Assembly: GCA_050084985.1 (NCBI GenBank)
Contig: JBITNC010000001.1
Coordinates: forward strand, 38,006,001-38,070,000
DNA: 64,000 nucleotides
Reading direction: 5' to 3'
Source: Nageia nagi
Lineage: Eukaryota > Pinophyta
The position numbers were made by a program, and so were the translations under genes. The notes beneath the pieces are model-generated. The model saw only the letters and a list, made by a program, of their open reading frames with translations. It was not told where the DNA came from and searched no databases. Position 1 is the first letter of the stretch; each line of letters starts with the position of its first letter. This document shows positions 23,389 through 35,079 of this stretch, one piece after another.

Positions 23389-23857
23389 TGCTCTATTAAT
23401 AATCAACACATGTCTATATACAACAGGTGACTATGAGTGATGGCTTGGCATCTCCTGTGATGACTTATAGTGCACCATTAATCAGTTATTTATAAGATGG
23501 CATTATTTGATTCTTTTATTTGAATATATGATGCATCTAACTGATTTTGTTCATGAGTTGCTTGTAGCATGCAGGATCTTCTTCAGAAATGCAGGTTACT
23601 CACCTTGTGAAAGCAAGCTCATGGAGACTCACATGTCAACTTAAAGTTGATCGACTACTATGTACAGTGAAACCAGTTGTGGTTAATGATTGTATTGTAA
23701 ACCATTTTGTCAAATGGTAATGTAGTGAGTCTCATACTAGTTCTCAAAAATATTCTCAAATATGTAAATGTTCTCATCTCCACTTGTATCTCTATGGAGG
23801 AGAACTCTCTCTTACTCTCTCTCTTCTTTCTTCTACGCTCTATCCCAATATTGCATT
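23389..23857 (+). other. Rest of copia-2 3' non-coding region
   Basis: No reading frame. Shared with copia-1 over most of its length (GGTGACTATGAGT, ACTTATAGTGCACCATTAA, GGTTAATGATTGTATT, GAGGAGAACTCTC), which shows that the region between the two polypurine tracts is an inherited part of the family. Confidence 0.7.
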
Positions 23858-23866
23858 AAGGGGGAG
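23858..23866 (+). promoter_or_regulatory. Copia-2 polypurine tract
   Basis: AAGGGGGAG directly abuts the 3' LTR start TGTTAG at 23,867. It is the expected primer for plus-strand synthesis. Confidence 0.88.
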
Positions 23867-24355
23867 TGTTAGAATTTGTAATGAAATATTGTGAATATCT
23901 AAACTCCTTGTAAGTTCAATTAATCACTTAAAGGATATGTAGATACCTTAAGGGATTAATTGAATTCTTTATTATGTGTGGACTTTGACCTAACCATGGG
24001 GTTAGTTGGTAGGTTAAAGTTAGGTCACACATTTATTGTAACCCTAACCTTACCCTTGGGTTAAAAGGAGGTTAGGGAGTGCTCTCAAGCTATAAATAGA
24101 GGGCCTCTCCTCTTGTAACATATCTAAGTTTTGGAGTAAGATTACTCTACTAGGTTGTGTAGGAGAGGAAGAGAATTGTAGTAAGAGGTGCATAGATTGA
24201 GAATAGAGAACTAGTTGTGGATGTACTCCCAAGGAGGGAGGAACCACATTATATTGGTGTCATATTGTGTGAATGGTGTTGTTAGCTAGTAGATGATGAA
24301 TGATTTAGCTTCTTAGTCTTGGACCTTGAGGATTAGAGTAGTGCTAATTCTCTCA
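23867..24355 (+). mobile_element. Copia-2 3' LTR
   Basis: Nearly identical to 15,364-15,850, with its TATA box at 24,091-24,099. Differences seen: two substitutions and four one-base indels, mostly in short homopolymers. It is followed by the right copy of the duplication, ACCTC (24,356-24,360). Confidence 0.95.
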
Positions 24356-24360
24356 ACCTC

Positions 24361-26083
24361 TTGATCCCATATTTAGCATAATAGTTATTCAAATCATTGC
24401 TATTATACTCACCCCATTATATGATCTCAACATCTTAATTTTAGAATCATTTTGATTTTCAATTAGGGATGTGAAGTCTTTGAACCTATCAAAGGTCTAA
24501 TCATTGTACTCAAGTAGATAACCAAATTTCATCCTACTAAAGTCATTGATGAAGGTAAAGATATAAGACGCTTCAATAAGAGACTTAGTATGAAATAGAC
24601 CCATCAAATATGAATGCACAAGTTGAAGATGTTATGTTTCTCTTGTTAACTTATCTTTTTCAAATTTTTACCTATTCATTTTACCTAGGATGCACTTTTC
24701 ACAAATATCAATTTTGGGTGATATATTAGGTAAATATTCCATAAGTTCTTAGTTTTTAATATCATGAAAGCTTTTGTATTTAATATGACCTAATCGATGA
24801 TGCTAAAGATTTTCCTTAGAGAAAACATTCGTAGCAAGGCATATCTTTATTGGAACTTGATCCACTATGTAGAGATCATCCTTCATTGATCCTTTCACCA
24901 AGGTTGCAAGTCCCTTCTTAATGCACTAGGAGTGTGATTTAAACTCGAATGAGTAACCTTTCCTTGCAACTTGAATTATGGAAAGAAGATTCATCCTGCA
25001 TTTAAGCACATAAAATACATTTTCAAGAACCTTCCCATAAATTAACACACTCTCAATCCCTTGTACATTGAGGATTGAATTATCACCTATCACCACTGCA
25101 TCTTTCTTTTACTTATGAATTTTTCAAACTTAGCTTTTTCACAACATATGTGATTAGTGCATCTAGCATCAATAATTTAATCATTCGAGAAAGTATGAGA
25201 CTTGGAGTAGAAAGCACAAACAAGGCCATTTTTCATGTTCTTCTTTCTTTTTCTTTTTGTATCAATCAAATTATTTGTGACCATAGCCACCATAAAAGTT
25301 ACAATTATTGTCAAATTTGACCTTTGTATTTGGTTTTTTGCCTTACCTTTTCCATCTCTTTGCTTGTAGTTATCATTTTTCTTCTTTTTAAACTTCTTAA
25401 TAATAGCAGGAAATAACTTTTTTTAATGCTTGAACTCTTCTTGAAAGGAGGTTTTGTTACTCTAAGAGCAACATTATTTTCCTTTGGAGAAGAGGCCAAC
25501 ATATTTTTATTAAAACTTTCCTCGTGCTTTAGAAGGAGCCTTGAAAGGGTATCGAGAGATAAGACTTCTTCTTCATCATCAAGCCTAGTCTCAATAACTA
25601 TCACAAAGTTAGAGAATTTTGAAGAAAGGCTTTAAAGGATGATGAATGCCATAAACTCATCATTGATCCAATGACACCCACAACTAAAAAGTTGGGTCCT
25701 AAGTTCAATGACCTTTTTCAAATAGATGGTAACACTTTCATCTTCCCCTTGACAACATTGAAGCAACTTTTATAGAATGGTGAACTTTCTTGAAAATTTG
25801 GATCTAAGGTATACTTTCTTTAGCTTATCCCAAGCTTCCTTTACAAATTTTGATGAAGATTTATAAGCGACACTTTGTCTGATAGTACAAAAAAAATCAT
25901 TAAGGTTGCAAGCTCATTCTTAGAGTTGTAAATTTCAAGTGCCTTCTCACTCATGGGATCAACTTCATTTTCAATCATTGTTTGTCATAGTTTTCATTCT
26001 TAGAGCTCTGGTTTCATCCTAAGTTCCCAAATACCATAGTTGGAACCATCTAGGATGTTCTTGGGTATAAATGAGTCTCCCAT
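24361..26083 (-). pseudogene. Copia-3 gag, protease and first part of integrase
   Basis: Gag starts at 26,083 (MGDSFIPKNILDGSNYGIWE). A cleaner gag stretch is 25,604-25,311: METRLDDEEEV-like start, LSRLLLKHEESFNKNML. The protease region near 25,165 reads DARCTNH where DSGCTNH is expected, so the active-site Ser-Gly is lost. The integrase zinc region near 24,700 has CEKCILGKMNR with both Cys kept. The integrase core has HSYLMG (Asp to Tyr) near 24,610 and LRSYNG (Asp to Tyr) near 24,430, so two of three catalytic residues are gone. It stops at the copia-2 insertion. Confidence 0.83.
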
Positions 26084-28614
26084 TTGCTAAAATTAACAAA
26101 TGTAGACATGTTAAAAATTTTCCAACCAAACTAATCAACCATACATGTTGAATTTTAATAAAATACATGCTTAAATTAATTAATAAGAGCAAAACATTTA
26201 TAACCAATCGAATGATATATCCATCCCATATATCCAACATACTATCAAAACCACATAAAGGGGATAAATTTGAGGCTTTTTTTCTTGCCAAAAATTAGGT
26301 CTTCACCTGGATGCCTGCAAGGTGGAGTTGAGGTCCTACAAATCCTCGACCAATTCACCTTGGTCAGTAATATACTTTTGCAAGGAGTACTAGCTATTTT
26401 CCAAAGTTGTGATGTATGTTGGATTTACCATATTATTATCTTGATTAGGTTTTCATTTTTCCTCCTAGTTTATTAGGATAATCCCTAAATGGATCGACAG
26501 ACATGTGGTATCACTACACACATGCTTGTCCACCTATATGAAGTTATGTCCAGACCAATAGAGGACTTAGGAGAAATTAAGTAGTACAAACTTTTTACCA
26601 CTTAGATTAATGGATTAAAAGGCTCCAATATGCCTTTTCCTCACCTCGTGGCTCCCCAAACAAGTCATGTTGAGGAATAAAATATGCAGATGTGTTCATT
26701 TTAGGGGGAAGAACTTTTCAATATTTATGATTTTTGCAAAACTTATAAAGTAAAAGTGCATAAAGTAAAGCTTAAAATAAAACATCATCCATAAGAATGA
26801 ACCTAAAAGTCCAATGGATTTTGTCACAACCCTTAGAATATCTCTTTACATGGGTTCGTTATTTTTAAGTAACGACAAAAAGAAGGTGAAGAATCCCACC
26901 TTTTTACTTAAAAATTTCACTTAGAAAATATTTTTTATTTACAATTTACCTTAAAGAATTGCACAATACAAAGGAAATAACATAAAATTGCCATGTCATA
27001 GCCTAAATTATCTTAAGTGAACATTTATCCATCCACATATGTTCACAATAATAATAGGCATTAATCATGAATGCATTAGGAAAAAAAAACCATTTAATCC
27101 TAACATGCATTCATTAGGAAAGAAATCATTTACTCGTAACATTGCATTCATAGTTACTAACAAAAAACTAAGTAAATGCATTTATAGGAAAATACATTCC
27201 CCCTATTTTTCACTTAAAGTAAATACATTTTCAATAAAATCCTTATATTCACAAATGGAAAATTAGCCCCATACTTTAACCTTTAAAGGCAATTAAATAT
27301 GACCCACAAATCTAAAAAATTTAGCCCATACTTGAAAAATTGAACCCATACGTTAGTATTAATAAAGATTGAGCCCAAAAAAAACTTAGCCTACACTTTT
27401 TAAAGTTTAGCCCATACTTTGAAAAATTTGAGCCCATGCATTTAAAATATAACATTAAAAAGTTTGCCCATACTTTTAAAATTTTAATCCATCTTTTTTT
27501 TATCAATAAAAAATTAATTTCTATCTTTTAAAATATGAGAGGGCAAATAAAAAAAATTGCTAATCAACTACTATATAGGAGCTGTCAAAATTTGCAATGA
27601 CCAAAAAATTATAGAGTAATGTTGGATGGATTGCAAGGTGGAGCAATCAAACTGACAATGATTGTAGAGAAGTGGCAATGGAGGAAAAAAATAAAATTAC
27701 AGAGAGTTTTATTTTATTTCAATATTTTTGTGTTTTTTAAAAAATTACAAAGAGGGGTTTTAGGCCATGGTCGATGCCTAAAAAGGTTGCACGACCCTTG
27801 GTTTGTGCTTGGGCTGCATGGTCCTTGACCGACACCCAAAGGGATACATAGCTTGGCCCGTGCCCTGGGCTACATGGCCTAGTCATCACCTATGGGCTAT
27901 GCTACTTGGTCTATGCCCTAGGGGCTGCATGATCATCATTGCATGCCCTACAAGTTGCGCAACTTTAATCGTCGCCCTAAGGGTTGCGTGGCTGAATGGC
28001 TCGTGCACCCAATGGGCTAAAAAATAAAATTGTAATTTTTTTTAAATAACCTTTTAATATTAAAAATAATATAATATATACATATATATATTTAATTATA
28101 TTATTTTTAAAATTAATAAACCCTAATAATTTAAAAAATAATATAATATTTTTAAATTATATTATTATAAAAATACAACCTCCATAAAAAATAATGGGCT
28201 AATATTTTTTTAAGATATTTTAGCAATGGGTTAAAAAAAAGAAACTTCTCCATGCCATAAACTATGCTTATCAATTTATTTTTGCAAGCAATAATGTTTT
28301 AAGGCTTGCAAAAATTAAAAAAAAATTGCAAATGCATTCAAATTTGCTATAATATATTATTGCTTCACAACTAAAACTCTTACTAACACAAAATTGTTAG
28401 TATAACCCAAAGATAGCAATAATATATTATCTACTTTAAACAAATTTTGCTAAATGTGAACTAACATAATCAAAGAAAAATATAAGTAATATAAGCAAAA
28501 TTTGAAAAAATCAAGATGGTAGGAAGAAGGTTATACCTTCAACCTTTTTACCTTACATAGGGTAATGGAGAAAGTGGGGATGATCCTTCAAGTTGAAGAT
28601 GAGGCCTCCATGTA
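26084..28614 (-). other. Copia-3 leader
   Basis: Non-coding leader between primer site and gag. It is related to the copia-2 leader near gag (26,290-26,700), including CCTGGATGCC and GGCTCCCCAAACAAGTCATG blocks. Most of the rest is AT-rich. It does not contain the PPR remnant of copia-2; instead it has a GC-rich imperfect repeat at 27,760-28,020. Confidence 0.7.
27760..28020. repeat. GC-rich imperfect tandem repeat in the copia-3 leader
   Basis: Phrases like GCCCTAGGGGCTGCATGATC, GGGCTGCATGGTCCTTG and GCCCTAAGGGTTGCGTGGC recur about every 30-40 bases, roughly seven times, in an otherwise very AT-rich leader. No protein is recognised; reading frames through it are by-products of the repeat. 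Confidence 0.6.
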
Positions 28615-28628
28615 AAGCCCTGATAACA
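28615..28628 (-). promoter_or_regulatory. Copia-3 primer binding site, altered
   Basis: On the minus strand the sequence TGTTATCAGGGCT follows the LTR end. It is the Met-tRNA site TGGTATCAGAGC with two or three changes. Confidence 0.65.
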
Positions 28629-28630
28629 CT

Positions 28631-29273
28631 TGATAGAAATTGAAGTAACACACTAATTTCTTAAATCCCAAGATCCCTTGAAAACACTCAACTCCAACTT
28701 AACATAAACATAAAATTAATGCAAGTAATCTCACAAATTAACACAAGAGACACAATGTAAAGTGGTTCCTCCCTCCTTGGGAGTACATTCACTAATCCAA
28801 GATCTTTATTGTTCAAAATGCACTCTCTCTTACAATCATTCTATCCCTATATCTCTAAACTAATAGCATAACAATGCTTCTACAAAAGTGTGTAATTTAC
28901 AACAAGTCTAGCCTTCTTTTTATAGGCTCAAATCCTACTTTGGTACATCCTTTTACACAAGGAGAATACCATCATCCATAGGATTAACATTAGGTGAGAA
29001 TGGTAGTTAGAAGGCTTTTACCCATACCTATTATATATGCCCGTACTTATATTTTGAGTATGTGGGCCAACATGCATATGTGGATTTACCCCTAATATAA
29101 GTTATATGGGGCTACATATTTGCACACATGGATAATCCATATAATAAATGGATTATTCCATATTAGAAAATAATTTCTTTCTAACTTAGGTATTGTATGT
29201 GTTCCTATAATATTTATTTAATTAGGAACAATACACCTAAGTTATTTATAGTAATGCATTACAAATTCTAACA
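28631..29273 (-). mobile_element. Copia-3 5' LTR
   Basis: On the minus strand it starts TGTTAGAATTTGTAATGC at 29,273, as copia-2 does, and ends TTTCTATCA at 28,631. It contains the family block GTACTCCCAAGGAGGGAGG and a TATA-like CCTATAAAAA near 28,920. It is longer than the copia-2 LTR (643 against 487 bases) and strongly diverged, so it belongs to a sister subfamily. Confidence 0.85.
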
Positions 29274-30019
29274 AGATCAAATTGCCAAGGAGGAATCAAA
29301 TGATGAGGATAGACATGGTGGTGCTAGTGATAATAAAAGTAGTGGTAGTGGTATTAGTGATCATGATACTAGGGCTGATATTTAGGGTGATTAGTTATAT
29401 TATTTCATGATCATTGTCCTTTAGATAAATCTTTTTATATATTAGAACAATTTTATGCATTGTGTTTACAACTTAATATTTTTAATTATATTTATTTACT
29501 TAATTCAATACAATATATTTAATTAAATTTAATTTTATCAAAAAAATTTAAAATACCATTAAAATATTTTAAAATTTTAATTTAATTCAATTCTATCAAT
29601 TTAAATTTAATTAAATTTATCAAAAAGTTAAAAATATCATTATAGTACAATATTTTGACACTAAATATTTATATAATTGATGCAAAAGAACTAGAATCAA
29701 TAAAAAAAAATTCTAAAATTCTTAACTTCTGACATTATAAATGACTCTAAAACTGGCACCATGTATGATGCCATCTCTGTTCACAACAAAAGAAATTTGT
29801 ATTCTTTTTTATGATATTTCTAACTCTACAAATTATGTCAACATCTAGTTTATCTAACGCTTGCAATAACACCCATATACAAATTATGACACTATGGATG
29901 GCTCCACAAATGACATCTTCACATGCTATGACTATCATGTATTATAGTGTTATTTGTGGCATTAAGGATTTAAGAAAAATATTTACAAAAATACATTGCA
30001 TCTTGACACTCGCCTTTAT
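29274..30019. other. Very AT-rich stretch without recognisable content
   Basis: The first 120 bases on + read as a short acidic frame (AKEESNDEDRHGGASDNKSS) that I cannot assign. 29,400-29,720 is almost pure A/T with TTTAATTAAATT-like runs. Nothing else is seen. Confidence 0.4.
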
Positions 30020-30358
30020 GCTAAATCCATTTATTTAGTAGTGGATGAAATCATTGCTTGGGTAGAATAGGAAGAAGTGGACAAGTGGATTCTATATTTT
30101 GAAGGTTCCAATTGTCTCAAGAGAGGTGGGGTAGGTATTTTATTAACGTCTCCTCATGGTGGAATTATTTCATTGGCATATAAGCTTAGTTTTGAATGCA
30201 CAAATAATATGGCTGAGTATAAAGCTTTGGTTTTGGGTTTGAAGGTTGCTATTAATTTGAATATTAAAAACCTTCAAGTTTTTGGTGATTCTAAACTAAT
30301 TATAAATCATATCAATGAATTTTACAACATGAAACACTGCTATAATATGTCCTTTTAG
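30020..30358 (+). pseudogene. Tat second RNase H, first part
   Basis: The frame from 30,077 reads WILYFEGSNCLKRGGVGILL, then ECTNNMAEYKALVLGLKVA and LQVFGDSKLIINHIN. The catalytic set is Asp-to-Glu at the first position (FEGS for FDGS), Glu in AEYKAL and Asp in GDSKL. A stop upstream (IAWVE-stop-EE) separates it from earlier pol. The domain is cut after about 95 residues by foreign sequence and resumes near 31,785. Confidence 0.85.
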
Positions 30359-30359
30359 C

Positions 30360-31780
30360 ATTAGCATGGGAGTCATCCTTTTTAAAAAACTATCATGATT
30401 CCATTTGCATTAGACGATGTTAGATAGTGTTAGTTTTTTTTTTACAACTTTTCAAATGTCATGATGCCAAAAATGATACAATTCCTAATGTTAAATGTGA
30501 TGCAAAATGGCATCAAAGATAACACCAAGAAATTCTAAAAACAAAAAAGGGCACAAATCATGCATACATATTGTGATTATTTACATATCAATCATCGATT
30601 AAACCCCTTAATTGATGGTTTATACATACATAAAAGACTTTTTAAAAACATATTTCTATCAAATATTATGGTTGTGAATTGCATATTTTTTTCAAATGTT
30701 AAAGACTTTCTAAAACGATGCAATGCACATTTTGCTTATGATAGATATAACTACACATTGCTTTCTACACTCTTTAACATCATTTTAACTTCTATAGACA
30801 TGCATCGCCAATAATGCCCTTCATGAAAACAAGCTCCTTCATTTTCAATCAAATCAGATTTAAATTTGTCTCATCCATAAAGTTTTCAACTGTATGATTG
30901 AATGACACATCTTCTCATGGAATATGATAATTCCAAGTAACCAAATACATGGCTTTCCTCGATAGGCATTAACATTGTTTTACCAAATGCAATAAATAAC
31001 AATAGTATTCCAACCAAATTAATTCACCTTTCCCATCACCCTCAAAGTATGCACCAAACTAGGAGATTTGAAATAGGGTTTATACATACATCAAAGATTG
31101 TTTACGATAATTTCAAGTTACTAAAGACATGGTTTTCCTATATAGTCATTGGCATTTTTTCACCAAATGCAATAAATAATAGCACTAGTCTAATCAGACC
31201 AATGAACATTTCCCAATATCCTCAAAGCATTTACCAAACTAAGAGAATCATAGTAAGGTTTATACATACATCAAAGACTCTTTAAAGTGGATTTCACAGA
31301 CTGCAATGATTACAAGATATGCATAAAATAATTAAATATATTTTTTTTTCAAATTTCTACATTTTGAAACTAATACTTTTGTAATACCTAACTCCCCACA
31401 TCATCAAGTGACATAATACCTGATGTCCTATGTCATTCAATGACACAATCCTTGATGCCTTGTGATGCTAGTATTGATAAACCTTGACTCTAAATTTGAT
31501 GTTATTATTGATATCTTATGATGCTAGAGTGCTGCTATTAGTAACACCCCTTGATGCTTCAAAATTCCAAAGTTGATGTTGTTATTGATACCTCATGATG
31601 CTAATGTCTAACACCATGTGAATCTGATTGTGACTCCAATTGTGATGCCTCTACTAATGAGTACAATAGTGACTCTCATGATGTTAGGAAATAAGTCAAA
31701 TTTAAAAAATATATATATATTCTATATCCTTACATCATATCTGATGCCTGACGTAGTTTATTTAGTAGTGAAAATGAAAA
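30360..31780. repeat. AT-rich insertion inside the Tat second RNase H, with internal repeats
   Basis: It splits the RNase H frame. It contains a tandem pair of about 175-205 bases (unit ends at about 31,090 and 31,275, both with GTTTATACATACATCAAAGA; a third partial match at 30,620) and a low-complexity part at 31,400-31,690 where CTTGATGC/TTGATACC phrases recur. Terminal repeats and a target duplication were not found, so I do not name its class. Confidence 0.5.
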
Positions 31781-31784
31781 ATTG

Positions 31785-33357
31785 CAACCTATAATAAGGA
31801 ATTAGTTATGAAAATAATTTTAAGATATTTTAGAAAAGTGGAGTTTGATAATATTCAAAGGAATAGTAATATATTTGTTGATGTTGTGGCTTATGCAACC
31901 TCTAAAATCTTATTCCAACTGAATATGAGGAAATATTGATAAAGATTAATAGCCTTAAGAGTGATTCTATAGTGGATGAGTATTTTTTTGTTGATTTCTT
32001 TGAAAAAGAGCCTGTTATGTGTGATTTCATTATTTTTTATTAATGTTATTTATGACTTTCTTAAGGATGGCACAATCCTTGAATATTGCAAGCATGGATG
32101 TAAGAAGAAAAGGCTCAAAAGGACAACAATAAGGTATGTTATCATTGATGATGTTCTTTATAAAAAATCTTTTAAAGGTATTTTTCTTAGGTGTTTAACA
32201 GAAGATGAAACTCATAAAGTGATGGAGCAACTTCATGATGATCGAAGTAGAGGCCATTTCAATAGCAAGGTTATTTTTTATAAGCTTTTGAGATTATGAT
32301 ATTATTGGCCATCCATGGAAAGAGATTGTGCTCTTCATGTTAGAAAATATGATAAATATCAAAAGAATACTAATCTTGTATTGGTTCCATCTCATGAGTT
32401 GGCTACAATGATTTCACATTGGCCATTTTCTATTTGGGCTTTATATTTGGTTGGAGTAATTAATCCTAAGTTTAGAGAGGATCATAAGTTTATTTTGGTT
32501 GCAACAAAATATTTTAGAAAATGGCCAAAGATACTTCTATTAAGATCATCAAAGGGTCCTCAAATAATGAAGTTTTTAACTAATAATATCATTGCTAGGT
32601 TTGGAGTGTCATCTCATATTATTATGGATAATGGAAAGAATTTCATAAGTAAGCATGTAAGAGAATTTTGTAATGGATTCAAGCATGTAAGATAATTTTG
32701 TAAAGGATTCAAGCATGTAAGATAATTTTGTAAAGGATTCAGATTAAATAAAAGTATGCTTCAACATATTATCCACAAAGTAATGGTCATAATGAAGCTA
32801 CAAATAAGACTATCATGAACATACTTTGCAAAATAGTAAAGAAACATTAAAGAGATTGGCATTAGTAGTTGGTTTATGCATCATAGGCATATAGAACAAG
32901 TGTTAGATCTACAAATGATTGTACTCCTTTTTCATTGGTATATGGAGATTAGCTTGTTCTTCCATCGAAATTGGAAATTCCAATTTTAAGGGTGTATATA
33001 GAAAGTATAGTAGATATGAAAGAATAAAGGAAATCAAGATTAAGGTAGTTAGAGGGATTGGATGAGAAAATAATTCATGAAATGGAGCACCTCATAATGT
33101 ATCAAAAGAGAACCAAAAGGGCATATGCTAAGAAGATCAGGCAAAGAGAATTTCAAGTTGGTGATTTGGTCCTTAAAGAGAATCATCATAAGACAAATGA
33201 TGAAAAAGAAGATAAAGGTAAATTTGAGACTAATTGGATTGGTCCTTACATTATCAATGCTAAGTATCCAAATGGTGCATACATGTTAAAGACTATAAAT
33301 GAGAAAGAAGATAAGTTATCAACCAATATTATTCATTTGAAGCCCTTTTATGGATGA
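31785..33357 (+). pseudogene. Tat RNase H end and integrase, decayed
   Basis: The end of RNase H is at 31,800-31,960 (FDNIQRNSNIFVDVVAYATS). Zinc region near 32,220: MEQLHDDRSRGHF and, after a stop, YYWPSMERDCALHVRKYDKY, where CxxC is now CALHVRKYDKY. Core: FSIWALYLVG has Tyr for the first Asp; HIIMDNGKNF keeps the second; YYPQSNGHNEA keeps the Glu region. A 30-base triplication sits inside the core (32,651-32,740). The C-terminal domain, 33,058-33,357, is open: VGDLVLKENHHKTNDE, WIGPYIINAKYPNGAYMLK, then a stop. No chromodomain. Confidence 0.85.
32651..32740 (+). repeat. Three 30-base tandem units inside integrase
   Basis: Units at 32,651-32,680, 32,681-32,710 and 32,711-32,740. Unit 1 encodes KHVREFCNGF; units 2 and 3 are identical to each other and carry TAA for GAA and AAA for AAT. 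The second copying event therefore happened after unit 2 had already acquired a stop. Confidence 0.95.
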
Positions 33358-35079
33358 ATACAATTTTTTTTTTTGGTGTTTGCTGTGTAGGTTTATTCAT
33401 GATATTTTTTAGTCATTTAAATTGCATTCTCTAATTTAATTTCTCTTCTGTTATCTCAGTGTTAGCATTGTCTTATGTGTATTTTGTTAAGGATAACTTA
33501 ATGTTGATGCTAGTATTTTATGTGATTTACCTTATTTGGAAATATTTTTTAACTCTTTTATTGATAAATATCTCTTTTGAGTTTGAAAATTTTACAAAAA
33601 TTTGATTAAAAAGTACACTCACATTCCTGGACTTCCATAAGTACGTGCAGGTATTGTTTTCAGATATCTGTTAACTTTCTTTACATGAATTCATAAATTT
33701 GTTCATATTTATTATCATGTTAGTACTATAAAATTTATATAACTCAATATCAATGCTATCAGTAGTGTTCATATTGGGTCATTTTACACTTGAGTTCTCA
33801 ATTTATGATTATAATGCTATGAAAAATTATGATGATATACCATGTACATTGATATTATCATGTTTTGATATATATTTCTTTGGTTACAAAAAAATAAATC
33901 ACTCATTTGTTTGGATATGCACTTATGTTATATATGATATTATGATTTTTTTATGATTCTACTAGCTTCACCTGGATCATATAGTCCTTGTTGGGTGGAT
34001 AATAAATAACCATCACTTTTATATTTCTACTAGCTTCATGTTATATCATATAGTCCTTGTTGGGTGGACAATAAATAACCATCATTTTTATGTTTCTATC
34101 GACTTTGCACTGGACCATACACTCATGCTATGTATGATATTATGATTTCTCTATGATTCTACTAACTTCACATTGGATTATATAGTCCTTGTTGGGTGTA
34201 CAATAAATAATCATCACATTTATGTTTCTACCAACTTCACATTGGACCATATAGTCCTTGTTGGGTGGAAAATAAACAACCATCACTCTTTTATTTCTAT
34301 TGGTTCTTACTAGATCATTGGTTTGTATAGTCCTTGTTGGGTGGATGTATAATAACAATCATCTTTATGATAAATTCATGAATGAGGTATTCTTTGTTTC
34401 CATGAAGATGTGCATCATGAATGGGGAAACTTATTGCTTTCATGATGATGTGACTCGCATATGTTATGATCACCTTTGTTGGTTGGGTATAAACTAACCA
34501 TCACTATGATTGTTCTTTCTCTAATTATATGTTTGAATCCATGAATGGGGCATTAGGTCCTACTATGATGATATATCTATGAATAGAATGTTTTTTTCTT
34601 CCATGACAATATATGCATATTATATTGATTTCATCCTTTCTCTTTATTGTTATATCTTTTGAGATGGAATGTTATTGCATAAGTCTATGAATGGGATGCT
34701 TAGTTCTATTATGATGATTTTCATCCATGAATATGGAATTGAGTATTTCCATGACAATATTATGCACACATATGATATTGATTATTGATCTAATTGTTAT
34801 TGTTATATCTTTAAGTAATGATCACATGTATATTTTGGAAGATGCTATTTTTTGTGTCTCCTTTTATAGTTCATTATTTGCATATGATTATTTTGATTTG
34901 TTAAGGATTTTACTTATTCACAATCAATGCAAAGAGGGGGCAACAAATATCATCAACCTTTGATGATTTGAGAGTTTCACGTGAAAAACAAGAGAGTATT
35001 ATTATTTTTCTCTCTTTTTCTTTTTCCTTTGCAAACATAATTATAGTTTATTTCATTAAATTTGCAAATGGGATCATCT
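33358..35079 (+). other. Tat 3' non-coding region
   Basis: AT-rich and without coding potential. It holds the 69-base repeat described next and ends near a polypurine stretch AAAGAGGGGGC (34,931-34,941). Confidence 0.55.
33957..34365 (+). repeat. 69-base tandem repeat, about six units
   Basis: TAGTCCTTGTTGGGTGG recurs at 33,982, 34,051, 34,183, 34,252 and 34,328, each followed by ATAAATAACCATCA-like sequence. The spacing is 69 bases or near multiples, with one eroded unit around 34,117. Confidence 0.85.

Larger units (their letters stand above)
15364..24355 (+). mobile_element. Copia-2: complete, young Ty1/copia LTR retrotransposon
   Basis: It has two LTRs (487 and 489 bases), a primer binding site for initiator Met tRNA, a 3.2-kb leader, gag-pol, a 0.94-kb 3' region and a polypurine tract, and is flanked by an exact 5-bp duplication. 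By my reading the LTRs differ by only two substitutions and four single-base indels, so insertion was recent in plant terms. Yet gag-pol has stop codons, frameshifts and lost zinc-binding Cys codons, so this copy was probably inserted already defective or moved with proteins from a relative. Some single-base indels could also be assembly error. I do not assign it to a named copia lineage. Confidence 0.95.
13503..29273 (-). mobile_element. Copia-3: Ty1/copia element on -, split by copia-2, 3' end missing
   Basis: The 5' LTR is at 29,273-28,631, the primer site at about 28,628-28,615, and a 2.5-kb leader follows. Gag starts at 26,083. Protease and integrase run to 24,361, where copia-2 (15,364-24,355 plus target duplication) cuts in. 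The integrase resumes at 15,358 and pol runs on to about 13,503, inside RNase H. The tail of RNase H, the 3' region and the 3' LTR are absent, so this end is truncated. Leader and coding sequence are closely related to copia-2 and copia-1. Confidence 0.88.

Noticed and set aside
29274-29400. C-terminal tail of a hAT-type transposase (acidic, Ser/Gly-rich)
   Set aside because: Only about 40 residues of low-complexity text; no dimerisation motif upstream because the copia-3 LTR begins there.
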